64,000 bases of DNA from Hymenoscyphus infarciens (GCA_001414345.1 LLCB01000166.1:1-64000), one strand, 5' to 3'. Shown: positions 12,201-25,786, numbered from the stretch's first letter. Made by a program: numbers and translations. The notes: generated by a model from the sequence alone, not told the origin.

Positions 12201-13563
12201 GCAACGACAAAATCAACGACATGAGGAGAAGCTGGAAGACATGTCCGCCGATCTGGAAGCTGCCGTTCAAGCGAGAAAGCGTCTGCAGCATGAGCTCGAA
12301 GATTACAGAAGTCAGAGAGCTATGGATATCGAGGACAAGGAATCCAGCATGGAGCAAACTCGCAAGAAGTATCAAGCCGAGTTTGCGACTCTTACCAACG
12401 AGCTGGATGTGGCTAGAGAAGAGAAGCTCTTCAAACAAGCTGAAAGCACCAGACTACGAGAAGAGCTTGATGAACTTCGATCTAAGTGGGATGATGAAGT
12501 CCTCAACAGCTCCACCTGGTCGAAAGAAAAGGCACGACTCGAATCAACCATGTCGGATCTCTCAGCTTCTCGAGACGAGGCCGCCAATGCTCATAAGGAT
12601 GCACAAGAAAAGATTGTTGGTTTCCTCTCCCAGGTACGGAACTTACGAACAACCATCGATGACCTCAATGCGGAACGAGACATTCTTCACCGAGAAAAGC
12701 GTGGGTTGGAAGCTCGTCTGGAAGAAGCCAAGGCAGGACTTGATGATCTTTCTCGAAGTGATAGCCCGACATTACGGAATGCTGCCGGCATGGACCGAGA
12801 ACTTCTCGAGCTCAAATCATCACTCGCTCAACAGGAAGATATTTCTGCTGCTGCTGTCGGTAAGATGAGACGTGCTGAAGCTCTATCTGCGGAGATGCAG
12901 AAAGACATTGTCGCAGAGAGAGAGATGACTGCCCAGCTCAGCAAGGAGAAGGCTGCTTTGGAGAAATCGCTCAAGGAGCACCAAGTAAAACTCGTAGATC
13001 TCGAGACGAAGGGATATTCGAGTGCAAGTCAGGATGTGAGATTTTTGCACGGTCGCGTTCAAGAGGTAAGTTTCGAAAATCATCGCATCATATTGTTCTA
13101 TGCTAATTCTAATTTCCAGCTCGAGGCACAACTTGAAACCCAAGAAAACGAACGCAACAAGTCCCAACGCTCCGTCCGTAACGTCGACCGTACGGTCAAA
13201 GATTTGCAATCCCAAATCGATCGTCGCGATAAGATTAACGCACAATTGGAAGAAGATGTCACGCGTGCTCGTGACCGCGCTGAGAAGCTACTCAAAACTA
13301 TTGATGAGCTTCAGGGTAGTGATTCTACCAACCAACTTAGCGCCCGTAGAGCCGAGCGTGAATTGAGAGAGGAACGCGAGAAGGCTTTGCGACTTGAGCG
13401 CGAGCTTGAGGGTTGGAAGGCTATGAAGGCTAATGATAGCGGTAGTGTTAGGAGGGGGACGTGGATGGGTACTGGGACGGGGGTGAAGGAGAATGGGATT
13501 GAGGTTCCGAAACGGAAGAGCAGTGTTAGTCGACAGCCTAGTATGAGTAAGGGGTTTTTGTAA
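6257..13563 (+). CDS. myoB: Class II (conventional) myosin heavy chain
   Basis: Exons 6257-6703, 6757-13065 and 13120-13563 sum to 7,200 nt and 2,399 aa. A low-complexity N-terminus (1-105) precedes an SH3-like region near 115. The motor follows: P-loop GESGAGKT at 260-267, switch I NNSSRFGK at 320-327, switch II DIAGFE at 549-554, and the SH1/SH2-helix region from R778-C779. An IQ-like segment at about 867-905 leads into a coiled-coil tail of some 1,400 residues, with a proline/serine-rich break at about 1578-1718. This is the layout of fungal conventional myosin, the actin motor of the septal contractile ring (MyoB in Aspergillus nidulans, Myo2 in fission yeast). The ATG at 6257 has A at -3. 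Intron 1 is 53 bp. Intron 2 (13066-13119, GTAAGT...GCTAAT...CAG) is 54 nt without a stop, so it can be mistaken for coding sequence. Confidence 0.97.
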
Positions 13564-13930
13564 GGGGAACTGGAATAGGGGAAGGGGTATGTGTATAATT
13601 TTTGTGCCGGGGCTGGCGGATGATGGGATGAGGTAATGCATTTATAAAAGGCGTTTGCTATTTTATACTACTAAAGGATGGGACGGGTGTTTGTGGTGTA
13701 TCTAGAAACAGTACTTGTATTTTATGGATTGGTTGCGGGGTGGGAGGCGCCTTTTTCTGAGCAGATTATATATTGCAATTGAGTAGTGTTTTCCTGTCAT
13801 ACTTTGCTTTTTTTTGGTCTGATGATAAGAGGCTAAGGTTTTTCTTATGTTTACTATCACCTATACTGTGAGTTATTGATGTGAGTTACTAATCGACTAG
13901 CGTTGGAATCTTACATTTCCAAGTCTATAG
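13564..13930. other. Myosin 3' flank and transition to AT-rich DNA
   Basis: Normal-composition sequence follows the TAA, presumably including the 3' UTR. Near 13,930 it passes into DNA with few CA/TG dinucleotides. No gene is seen. Confidence 0.6.
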
Positions 13931-15051
13931 CTTAATATTACGCCTTCTTCTCATTAGCTCTAGGTGTTGCTAGGCGATAGATAGCTACCGTTTCTATGTT
14001 TCAACACCTCGACCACTTTTATACTAAAACTCGACTCAAAGCCTCTAAGACTTTATAGTAACCTCTTGCTTTAGAGTAAAAGAATACTTATTTAATCTAC
14101 TTATTCTTAAGATATCTAACTTTTCTACTATTATAAATAGTTTTTTAAAATATAGTTCTAAAGCTATAAAGCCTCAAAGTTAGCTAAAATAGACTTTAGC
14201 TAATTTTATATATAAATCTAGCTAAAATCGCTAAGTTTTAAGCTTAATCTACTTTAGATCTACTTAAATTACGAATTACTAAGTGATTAGTAATTATTTT
14301 ATAAGTTACTAATTTTAAGTTATTCTATTTAGCTTAGTTATATTATCTTATATAAATTAATTCTATAGATATATATTAATAGAGATATTACTAAGACTAC
14401 TTTTATCTATTTTTAGTATAAAATCGCGTATTATATAGAATTTATAGACGAGTACTAGATCTCTTATAATAGCTAGCTATCTAAAATAGTTAAGCTAACT
14501 TATTAGTTATACTTTAGACGTCTATATTATAGACGTCTATATCGTCTCGGTTCTAGACTCTAGATATAGTCTAATTTTCTATATATAGTTATTTTAACTC
14601 TCTCTTAATATAAAAGGCTAATTTTAGTCTTTTTATTTATATTAAGCCTAGTATTTATATACTTTATTCTATAGAACGTACTTCTATATATTACTTTAAT
14701 AATTATAATAAGTTAAAGAGATTTTTTAATTCTTAGCTTATAATAATATTTTAATATAAGCTATAAAGATTTTTATAAGTATTTCTACTAAATAACTTAA
14801 ATTAAGTTAGTTCTCTACTTTTTATAATCTCTATTCTACGCTAGTTTTTAGACGTGTTTTAAGCTATTCTACTATTATATATATAGCTTTTCTCTATCTC
14901 GTGCTTTTTAGAGAAGAAACGTCTAGATTTCTTCTAACTAATTACTCTACTAAAACTATCTAAAAAGAGATTATTTATCTATTAATCTTCTTATAATAAT
15001 AAAACCTTATAATATACTTATTATTTATATTATTCACTATCTTTTAACTTA

Positions 15052-15731
15052 GGCTCTATTTAGATTAGATTATTTAAAGAGAATTATTTTAGAGATTATT
15101 CAGGATTATTTAGAATTATTTAGCTCTAAATAATCTAAGATTATTTAGAAGAATTAATAATAATCTAAACCTCTAAACACTTCTATAGATATTAATTCAC
15201 CTCTCTTAAGTATCGCGTCTATAAATTATAAATTATTATATAAGCTCTACTCTTCTATCTTTTATACTAAGATAGCTAATCTATAAGTATAAGAGATAGC
15301 TCTAGCTGTTAAATTATTAGATTCCTAAGATTATATACTAGATATAGACATAGTTAGTATAATTAAGAAGCTCTTTTATATACTTAGAGCTCTTAAGATA
15401 GTCGATACTAAGAGAGCGCTTTTTAGATTATAATTATAATAATAAAAGGCTCTAGAGAAGAAGTAATTATAAGCGATATCGCTCTTCTCTATTATCTTAC
15501 TCTATAGTAAGTAGTAATAGTAGTAGTAGTAGAGATATAGATATATAGAGTACTTAGAGTAGATAATCTAAATTCTACTTAAAATCGAGTATAGTTTATT
15601 TTAGTAAGAGATTAACTAAGATTATTAAATAATTGTTAAAATCTACTAACGTGTTTATATTAGAGAGATTATTTAGAATTATATTATAATCTTTAAAATA
15701 ATCCTTAAAATAATCTAATTCAAATAGAGTC
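15052..15731. mobile_element. TIR element, 680 bp, TTA target duplication
   Basis: The left end starts GGCTCTATTT and continues ATTAGATTATTT...; the right end is its imperfect inverse, finishing AAATAGAGTC. The similarity extends roughly 35-45 bp inward. TTA flanks both sides (15049-15051 and 15732-15734). Terminal inverted repeats, small size, no coding capacity and a 3-bp TTA duplication suggest a non-autonomous PIF/Harbinger-like MITE. The superfamily is inferred from the target duplication only. Confidence 0.6.
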
Positions 15732-16280
15732 TTAAATTATTAAAGATATATAAAAAGTATTTTAACTCTTCTTATATAAAACGTTCTTTTAAAAGAGTAA
15801 GCTATTATTTCAAGAATAGAGAAGCTAGAAGAGTAACTAGGTAAAGTAATTAAAAGAATAGTAATTAACTAATTTACTCTCTATTTAATTTAAAAGAACT
15901 ATTTTACTCTCTAATTAATTTAAAAGAACTAATTTACCTCTCTTATTAAAAGAGAGGTATTTAGATTAGAAAAGAGAGATATTCTAGTTAGTAAGTATTT
16001 ACTATTTTCTATATATATTTATACTTGAATTTTAGTAAATAAAAGCTCGTATATTAAGATAATAGAACTTAATTACTTAAGTATTATATTATACTAGCTA
16101 TTTCTTCTCTGTCTTCTATTCTATCTACTATTAATACTAATATACTAGTACTCTAGTTTATTAAGAGAAAGAGTTTCTAAGAGAACTATTATAAAGAGAC
16201 ATATAAAAGAGTATCTTATCTATAGCGTATATAAAGCTAATAGCTAGATACTATAGATATACTAAATTAGCTAAACCCCG

Positions 16281-16490
16281 GCTTATATAAGAGCTAAAAC
16301 TAACGTAAGAATTCTGCTCTACTAAGAGTCGTAGAATCTTATCTAAATTCTTATAGAATAAAAAGTTAGCTATTAAAAAAATAATTCTATATAAAAGCTA
16401 AAACTAATATAAGAACTTAGCTCTACTAAGAGTTATAGAATCTTATCTAAATTCTTATACTTATAGAATAAAAAGTTAGCTATTAAAAAA
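16281..16490. repeat. Tandem duplication of about 105-110 bp
   Basis: Two adjacent, near-identical copies (about 16281-16388 and 16390-16490) share GAGCTAAAACTAA-type starts and end in a run of A followed by TAAT. The second carries a small insertion. Both are AT-rich. There are no coding features. Confidence 0.65.
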
Positions 16491-17252
16491 ATAATAGCTT
16501 AGAATAGAAGAAAGTTTATTAGAAGATAGTAAGTAAATAGGTTTCAGAAGTAGTTATAGAATTAGTTATTTATCGTTCTCTTCTAAACTTACTACTCTTA
16601 AAGCTTTCTTATCTATCTAATCTATTATATACTTAGCTTAAGACTTTATAAGTAAACGCTTCGCTTTATAAACTTTATTTATAACGCTCTAGTCTCTTTT
16701 ATAAGCTTTTTAAATTATTTTAAAATAACTTATTATAAGATATACTCTTAAGACTTTTATAAGATTAAGCTATAGTATAGCTCTTTTATTTAGAGTAATA
16801 GAAGAATTAGAAATATAAGAAGTAATAAGAAGAGTAGTATTAAAGAAAAGAGAAAGTTTTTAGTTTTAAGAGTCTAGTCTATAATAGTAAAGTAGTAATA
16901 GAGTAGAGAAGTAGTCTATTTATAGTTATTAATACGAAAACTAAAGATAAAGAGCGAAGATAGCTCTGAATAATACTAATATATAAGATTCTACTAGGTA
17001 GTAAGAAGTTATATAATAGGTCTAAAACTATTATATTTCTCTCTCTTTAGTAGAGCTCGCTCTCGAGCTCTATAGAAACCTATATACTTGTTTATTTATA
17101 TATCTACTAGTTCTAGCTTATACTCTTACTCTTTCTACTACTAAGATAGCTATAAGATACTAGCTCTATAAGAGTAGTAAGATACTAGCTATACGCCTAG
17201 TTATCTAAAACTCTCTATATTCTCTTTTTAGTACTAATCTATATAATCTACT

Positions 17253-17729
17253 TATAATAGCACGAAATACATATAACTATAGTAGAGGTATATAGAAGTG
17301 CGTATAGTAGAATAACGTATATAGATACTAGACACTAATATAGAAGAAAATAATAACTATCTCTCTTCTATATCGAATATAAACGTCTATATATAAGAGT
17401 TTAGAAGCTTCTAAGTTCTAATAATAATAATAACTAAGCTCTATCTAATATAGCTAATACTAAATAATAAGAGCTAAAAAGCTAAATATATAACCTCTAA
17501 TCCTTTAAAAAGCTAAACATATAATATCTAAACCTTAATTCTTTCTATATATAAATATTAGATATTTAATACCTTTAGTACTTTACTTATATAAGTATTA
17601 GTTATTCGTAATCTCGGCTCTAGAGGTATTAGAGGTATTAGTAGTGCTTAAGAGTATCGGTAGTTTTATAAATACCGACAATTCAAGATAGTACTATTAT
17701 ATAATAATCTAAGATAGTATATTATTATA
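17253..17729 (-). repeat. 3' LTR of the gypsy element (477 bp)
   Basis: It has the same length and sequence order as the copy at 24825-25301, differing mainly by C/T and G/A changes. The plus-strand left end reads TATAATAGCACGAAAT. It borders CTACT on the outside. Confidence 0.85.
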
Positions 17730-20700
17730 TCTCCTCTTCTTTAAAAAGACTCGTCCTAAGTCTTCGGTTATTAATCGGCGTAGTATTAGGTTAATTAGAG
17801 TATTATTTATCTCTTTATTATAAAGAATATGATTTATCTACTATTATAGTATCTAGTAGTCGAGGTAGAGTCGGTGGCTAGTAGTATTATTATTTAAGAG
17901 TTAATCGCTCTTTATTTACTACTATATACTATATAATAATAGGATACGAATAGAAGAGAAGCTAATAATTAGCTAGTAAGTAGGAAGTAGTACGCTACTA
18001 TAGAGTTATTATATTCTTACTATTATTATATATTATAATAGTAATTATTAAGTAATAAACAACAATTATAAAGTAATAGCTATTATTATAAGTAGTATAT
18101 TAGTAGGCGACTTTTCCTCGATTCTAACTTCTCTTCTTCTTTTCTTTTTATCTAAATAATATAAATAGTAAGAATATCTTCTAATTAGGTATATCCTTAT
18201 ATACTAACTTATCTTCCTAGAATATATATATTATATATATATATATAAAAGTAAGTTCTTCTCTTCTTAATTAGTCCTAATTTAAGGCTAATCTAATATA
18301 GTAAAATACCTTTCTCGTATCCTCCTAGTACGCTTCTAGCTGCCTACTAAGTCTACTATATTTAATACTTTTAAGTAAAATCTTAGAATAGAGATTATAT
18401 ATACGCTTTTAAAAAGCCGAAGTCGAAGAAGTATAGGTACTATATAGAGTAGAATACTATATATATCCTAGTAAGTTTTATTCTAAATATATACTAAATC
18501 TATTCTAACTTAAGTAGTTGTTATAGTTTATTAGGAAGGAGTTTAGTAAGCTTAAGAGTAAAGAAGAGAAGAGAGAGGTTAAGAAGGCTACTAAGGCCTT
18601 AGATAAGGTATTAGTTATTACTAGTATAGAGGTACTAAAGAATAGTTTAGAAGTATAGTTTACTCTCTTAGAAGAGACTTAGGCACTTTATACTAAGGTT
18701 ATTATAAGTACCTCTTACTTATTAAAGAGGTTTTAGTTACTAATATTTAATAGTCCTTATACTATACTATAGAGAGTAGGACCTCCGTCTAAACCTAGGT
18801 TTAGGTCCTCTTTAAGGCCTATCTAAAGAGTTTATAAGCGTCCTCTCTAAAGCCGGTTATAGAAGGTTACTAAGATAAGAAGCGTCCTTATAAGAAGGAG
18901 GTAGTAGAGAAAGAGCTAATTTAGGCTCCTTACGCTTAGAAGGGTAGAGAGGAGGATAATAAGTTAGAGGAAGAAAAGGCTATAGCTTAGAGAGGGTTAG
19001 TAGGCTCTATTTTAGTAGTAACTTAGTCTTAGTTCTTTACTTTATTAACTTTAAACATTCCTATTAGTTAGTGTTTTATCTTAGGTTTTTATTATAAGTT
19101 CCTTATTAAGAGTAACTAGAATTAGAGAGTATTAATAGAGTTTTATAAATTAACTCTTTTACTTAATTCTTATCTAATTCCTATATATTAAGCTATTTAG
19201 AGAGGTATTAGAGTAGTCCTAGCTCTTTTAGATATTTAGTATAAAAGTCTCTTAGATAATATAGTAAACCTTAAAAATTGTCTATAGAATACTAAGTAGG
19301 ATCTAAATTATATCTAACCTATTTTACTTAATACTATAGCTATCTTCTAAAAAGTCTACTACTAAGTATTTCTTATACTTTCTATTCTTATATACCTTTA
19401 ATAATATCTAGTAGAGGCTCTAGAGCCTCTTATTCTAGTAAAAGGGTGTTTAGGTTCTTTAAAAGTATATTAAGAGTAAAAACATTATAAATTAATAATC
19501 CTTCTAGAAGTTTTAGCTTATAGAAGTATCTTATATAATCTAGTATTTTAAAAGGTCTTATCTACTATTTAGTAAGCTTTTAGCTAAGACAATTTATCTT
19601 AAGATTCTTAGTAAATAAGTAGACTTTATTTTTAACGTCTTAGTTAATAGCTCTTTAGTATTAATTTATACTATTCTCTATTCTTTTCTAGGCCTTATCT
19701 ATATTATCTTTAGCTATTCTCTAAGTAGAGTATATATATTAGGCTACTTTTACTATCTTATTATAGTTAAGACGTTTCTAAAGAATAGACGTCTTTAGTA
19801 TATTCTAGTCTTATAAAGTTCTTAGGTCGAGTCTAAACTTAAGCTAATAAGAGGTTATACTAATAGATAAGTATAGAAGTGTTATTTATACTCTATCTAT
19901 TAGAGAGATTAATTCGCTCTAGTTATCTTAATAGTAGGTTATAAAGAGCCTTAGTCTTTAATTAATATATTAGTTTATTATCTTTATCTATCTATCTATT
20001 TATTTATAGTAGATAGTACTAAGCTTAAGCTTAATACTAATTATTTAATAAAATTTAGTCTAAAATAATAATATAAATTAGAGTTCTTAATTAAATATAA
20101 TTAATTTAAAGTAGTAACTAAAATAGTAAATCTATTAAATAAAGAGTTTAGCTAGGCTTTTAGTATTTATAGTTAAGTAGTAGAGTATTAATACTAAATC
20201 CTTTTTAAGTTAGTTAATAAATACTAATATAGTATTAAATCTATGTTTATCTTTTAAGAATAATTTAAAGTCTATATATAAATATTATATAAAATAGTTA
20301 GGTATAGGTAGAGAGTAAAGAAAGCCTTATTACTTAGTTTATTAAGAATAGGAGTATTTATAAGCTTAATAATTCCCTACGTACCTCTTATAGTCTAAAA
20401 ACATTCTAACCTAGTAATAGTATTATACTAATAACTAGTATATCTTTTTTATACTTAGGTAAGTACTAGATACTTAGTTATAGACTTCTTAGATTAGTTT
20501 TATATAGAGTTTAGTATTCTTTTAAATATAAAGTTAATTCTTAAAAAGTAGTAAATTGTCTAATAAGAGGTAGTATCTATCTAGAAGTTTATAACGTTCT
20601 TACTAAAAGGAGTATAGGTTATCTTCTTTTAACTTCTAAATTAGGTCTAAACTTAACTCTAGAATAATATCTATTATATTAAGAGATATAGATTATTCTT

Positions 20701-21470
20701 ATAAAAAGATCTAAGTAAGTTTAGTGTTAATTTAAGAGTTTAACTAATTAGGTCTTAAGAGAGTATATAAGTAGCTATCTAATTTAGCTCGATTATAGGT
20801 TTTTAGGTCTTATTTACGTCGAGTTAATATGTCTACTTTTTAATTACTCTTCCTAGACGTGAATTAGATCTAAAAGTTAAAGTCTAATAAAAACTCTATT
20901 TATTAAACTTACTTAGCTATAAGTAGCTTAGTTATTATAAAGTATTCTAATAATCTATAGTTTAAATATATATTAATATACTTCTAATATAATATAAGTT
21001 TAGAGTACTATTTCTTAAAAGCTTTTATAATAATAGATAGTTCTTTATTATAGATCTTTTAATTTGATTTATAGCTAACTAGGATATATAAGTAGAACCT
21101 AATAAGGTACTAAAGGCTATTATGTTATTATAAGAATATACTAGCTATTACTTCTTCTAAGGAGTCTATTTCTACCTTTATATTATAATTAGAGTTAAAG
21201 TAGTATAAGGTTTATATAGTAAGTAGCCTAGTTCTTAGTACTTTAAAGGCTTTATTATATTTAAGTGTTTATAGAAATAGCTCTATAAAGTATGTTATTA
21301 TAGTTAAGGGTTTAGTAATCTTAGTATAACCTTTAATAAATTATCTATAGAATCTTATAAACCTTAGATAAGACTTTATACTTATTATAGTATTAGATTA
21401 GACCTAGTTTTATAAAGGCTCTACTTTTTTAGAGTTAACTTTAAGTCTTTTTATAGTTAAGATAAATTCT

Positions 21471-21959
21471 AAATATTTAACTCTAGTAATACTAAATTCG
21501 CTTTTCTTAATATCTACTTAAAGTCCTACTTCTTAGAACTAATTTAGAACCTTTCTAATCTATTCTTTATATTCTTTAATAGTATCTAAATAAATTAAAA
21601 TATCGTCTAAGTAAGTAATATAGAAGTTATCTAAATAGTTAATTAAGACGTTATTTATATAATATTAATAGATAGTAGAGCTATTATAGAGTTTAAAAGA
21701 GAAGACCTTATATTTATATATACTATACCTAGTTCTAAACGTGGTTATCTCTTCTAATTTAAAGTCTATTTAGATATAATAGAAAGCTTATCTAATATCT
21801 AATTTAGTAAAGATTTTAGCTATTCTTATCCTAAAAAGGAGCTTATTAATATAAGAGATTAGGTAGAGATTATTTTAGATTAGAGTATTTAGCTTCCTAT
21901 AATCGATATAGAACTATAACTTATTACTATTAGCCTTTTTAATAAAGAGTACTAGAGAG
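21471..21959 (-). pseudogene. Reverse transcriptase remnant of the gypsy element
   Basis: One minus-strand frame reads through the RT palm with recognisable motifs in order: LFIKK, IDYRKLN, KLDIR and, at about 21593-21616, the catalytic YLDDIL. At least nine stop codons interrupt it but there is no frameshift. Several stops stand where Gln or Arg is usual, as expected from C-to-T and G-to-A changes. It belongs to the Ty3/gypsy class by motif style and element layout. It is inactive. Confidence 0.85.
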
Positions 21960-24824
21960 GTAAAAGAGCTATTACTATTAATAATAAACCTTTTATCTAG
22001 ATTCTCTATAAGATACTTCTTCGTAGCTTTAAGCTCTATAGTTAACTATTAATATAGAGGCAAAAAGGAGTTAAGAAGTAGCTTATTTAAAGTAATCTTA
22101 TAATCGTATTCGTAGTAAGGAGAGAGCTTATTAGAAGCTACTTTTAAGAACACGTCTTTATAAGATAAGTAATACTTTAAGAGTTAAGCCTATATTAGAG
22201 CTCTTATCTTATTATTATCTTAGAGAGAGGCTAATCTCTTATTAATAACCTAATCTAGCTTATAGAGGCTTATTATATAAAATTCTAAATTAGGCTATTT
22301 TATATTATAATATATTACGTTTACGCTTATTTTATAGATAAAGGAGTATAAGGTCTAGTCTTTTAAAGCTATACTAGTAGTTTATAGAAGCTTTAAACTA
22401 AAGTTAGATATTAAAATTTTAAGAGATATTATTATAGATAGAAATAATAACTTAGCTATATTTATAAGTCTACTCTTTTTACGTCTTTCTTATTACTAAA
22501 TAGTATATTCTCTTTAATTTATATCTAACTAGTAATTTAAAAAGGGTTTCTAGTTCTAGCTAAAAAGAGAAAGTAAAATTTCCTTACTATAGTAGAGAGT
22601 TAGAGAGTAATTAGCTAGCTAAATAATCTAGCTTTTTAAGAAGTTAAGAAGAACTTTAAAGTAGTTTAATTATTTATTACTAATAATTAAGTCTTACTAT
22701 TTAAAGTCTAGGATAATAAAAGAGTAGTTAAGAATATAACGTTTATTAATATTTAGATATAGTTATATAAACTAATTTATTTAGCTTTTAGTACTATTAT
22801 TATATCTATAAATAGATACTATATATAGTAATCTCTAAATCTTTAAACCTATTAACTTAGATAAGTATAGAGCTAGAGGCTAATTTAGAAACAGGTACCT
22901 GTTTACTCTTATATCTACTAAAGCTTATATTTTAATACTATATCCTTATATACTAAGAGTAGTATTTATAAGGAATTGTTTTCCTCTTATAAGCTTAGAA
23001 AGATTAAGTCTAGCTAGATTACATTTATATAGGCCTAAGAAAGAATTTTTACCTAGGCCTCTTCGTTTTCCTTCTAACTTAGCTTAGAGTTAGAGTACTC
23101 TTTAGAAGGTTATTCTTTTTTAAGTTAATTATCTATCTTATTAATAGTAGGAAGATTAGAGTAATTAGGTTTAAAATACCTAAGCTTACTATAATAGTAA
23201 TACTTTATACTAGTAAAGACTTAGTCTATTAATATAGTCTTTAATTTTTCGCTAGTAGAAAATAGTCTAGGAGTTTATAAAATCTTCTAAGATATAGGAT
23301 TAAGTCTATATAAGAGTAAGAAGGTTTTTAGAGTAAAGCTAAGTAAGAATTAAAAAGTACTTATCTTTTTAAATAATAAGGTTATACTAATTAGTTTAGC
23401 TATAGTACTAGTTATAGATAACTCTATATTTTAACGCTTCTCTTTATCTAAAGCTAAAAGATATACTACTATCTTATTAAAATTATAATTCTAATCTTTC
23501 TTAGCTAAAGTAGAGCTACTTTAGAGCTATAGTATAATCTTATTCTATATTAAGTAGAATCTTTCTAACTCTAGTATTCTCTTAAGTATAGCTATACTTA
23601 AGAAGTATACTCTAAAATCTAAAAAAGTTTCTCTTATATAACTCTTTCTATCTATTTATAAAGCTTAAAATTTATTCTAAGTATCCTTCTTCTTATAACT
23701 AGTTAGAAAGTAGGAATTAAGGAGTTTAATTATATCTTATTAATCTTTAAAAGCTATATTACCTATATTAAACTTATATTAAGGCTCTAAGTAGTTCCTA
23801 GTAAGTTTCGTAGTCGTCTCTTAAATAAGAGCTTTATAAGTTTTAAGTATATAGTAATAGTTAGCGTTTACTTAGAGTCTATTATATATAGATATCTTCT
23901 ATTACTTATAAGTAGATAAAGTACTATTATCTAAAAGTTTAATTTTCTCTATAATCTTACTTTTAATAGGTTAAAAGGCTTTTAAAGTACTTTTAGATTA
24001 TAGATATAGAGTAGGTTATTATAAAGAAGGAATATTAGAGATAGAGTCTTACTTCTAATAATAGTTTAAAGAGATAGAAGAAGGTGTTTATATAGGTTAG
24101 ATAGAACTTAGACTATAATTATTATTTAATAGTTATTAACTAATTTACTATACTAGGTCTAATAATTAAGTAATCTAATTATCTTACTCTAAAATTTTCT
24201 ATTCTTTTTCTTAATCCTTAGCCTCTATAACTTAGATTATACTCTATATCTCGTCTATATTAGAGAAGTTCTATTAATCTCTCTAGCTTCTAGGTACTAA
24301 GCCTTTACCTTTATTATTCTTAAGCTTCTTAGTATTCTTAGAAGTATAGTACTAAGTTAGAGACCTTTTAGTAAAAGCTTAACTTTATTATCTAAAGAGA
24401 GGCTCTATACTTAGAAGCAAAGCTTAAGAAGGACCTAGGATTACTCTAGATTCTAATATATTAAATATTAAATTAAAGGAGTAAAAGAAACGATTTAAGA
24501 GTTTTCTAGATAACTGTTTATATTATTAACTATCTAAATCATATATAGTAATCTCTATATAAAGAGAGTTATTAAGATTCTTAGAAACACTTAGTATATT
24601 CTAATCTCTTAATATATAAAACACGATTTTCACCAGCTATCTATATAGATACTAAACCCTAGTATTACTAGCTATCTAAGAGATCTCTAGAATCCTAGCT
24701 ATTTAAGAATATATTATTATAGTCTAATTCTAAGCTAAATCAAAATCGAAACAAAAAAAGCAATAATAAGCTTAAAAGAGATATTATAAAAGCTATTACT
24801 AGTAAAGAAGAGTTATTATTTTTA

Positions 24825-25301
24825 TATAATAGTATAAAATATATATAACTATAGTAGAGGTATATAGAAGTATATATAGTAGAATAACGTATATAGATAC
24901 TAGATACTAATATAGAAGAAAATAATAACTATCTCTCTTTTATACTAAATATAAACGTCTATATATAAGAGTTTAAAAGCTTCTAAGTTCTAATAATAAT
25001 AATAACCGAGCCCTGTCTAATATAGCTAATACTAAATAATAAGAGCTAAAAAGCTAAATATATAACCTCTAATCCTTTAAAAAGCTAAATATATAATATC
25101 TAAACCTTAATCCCTTCTATATATAAATATTAGATATTTAATACCTTCGGCACTTCGCTTATATAAGTATTAGTTATTCGTAATCTCGGCCTTAGAGATA
25201 TTAGAGATATTAGCAGTACTTAAGAGTATTAGCAGTTTCACGAATACTAATAATTCAGAATAGTACTATTATATAATAATCTAGAATAGTATACTATTAC
25301 A
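24825..25301 (-). repeat. 5' LTR of the gypsy element (477 bp)
   Basis: This is the partner of the LTR at 17253-17729. Its outer end preserves the unmutated terminus, CTATTACA on the plus strand, and abuts the CTACT target duplication. Confidence 0.85.
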
Positions 25302-25310
25302 CTACTAAGC

Positions 25311-25786
25311 TATAATAGCACGCTATTCTAGATTATTATATAATAGTACTATCTTAAATTATCGACATTTATAAAACTACTAATACTTCTAAGTACTACT
25401 AATACTCTTAATATATCTAAGGCTGAGATTATAAATAACTAATACTTATATAAGCGAAGTATCGAAGGTATTAATATCTAATATTTATATATAGAAGGGA
25501 TTAAGATTTAGATATTATATATTTAGCTTTCTAAAGGTTTAAAGGTTATATATTTAGCTTTTTAGCTCTTATTATTTAGTATTACCTATATTAGATAGAG
25601 CTTAGTTATTATTATTATTAGAACTTAGAAGCTTCTAACCTCTTATATATAAACGTTTATATTTAGTATAGAAGAGAGATAGTTATTATTTTCTTCTATA
25701 TTAGTACCTAGTATTTATATATATTATTCTACTATATATACTCCTATATACCTCTATTATAGTTATATATATTTCGTACTATTATA
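25311..25786 (+). repeat. LTR, left copy of the second element
   Basis: It is the inverted counterpart of 24825-25301, beginning TATAATAG and ending CTATTATA. One base shorter than the 477-bp LTRs. Confidence 0.8.

Larger units (their letters stand above)
17253..25301 (-). mobile_element. Ty3/gypsy LTR retrotransposon, RIP-inactivated, boundaries complete
   Basis: The element is 8,049 bp, with 477-bp LTRs at both ends and the 5-bp target duplication CTACT at 17248-17252 and 25302-25306. Read on the minus strand, the LTR begins TGTAATAG and ends CTATTACA (RIP-altered to TATAATAG/CTATTATA in several places). The internal 7,095 bp carry reverse transcriptase on the minus strand (separate entry), which fixes the orientation: the 5' LTR is at the high-coordinate end. 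Numerous stops without length change are what RIP leaves. Gag, protease and integrase could not be delimited by eye. Confidence 0.85.

Noticed and set aside
12008..12868. 286-codon frame on the plus strand
   Set aside because: It is in a different frame of the myosin tail. The heptad-repeat codons keep it open and there is no start or splice context.
18340..19130. Plus-strand Lys/Glu-rich reading that might be a gag or transposase gene
   Set aside because: It holds many stops and the RT of the element lies on the other strand. It is shared by both LTR elements, so it is part of them, but I cannot assign it a protein.
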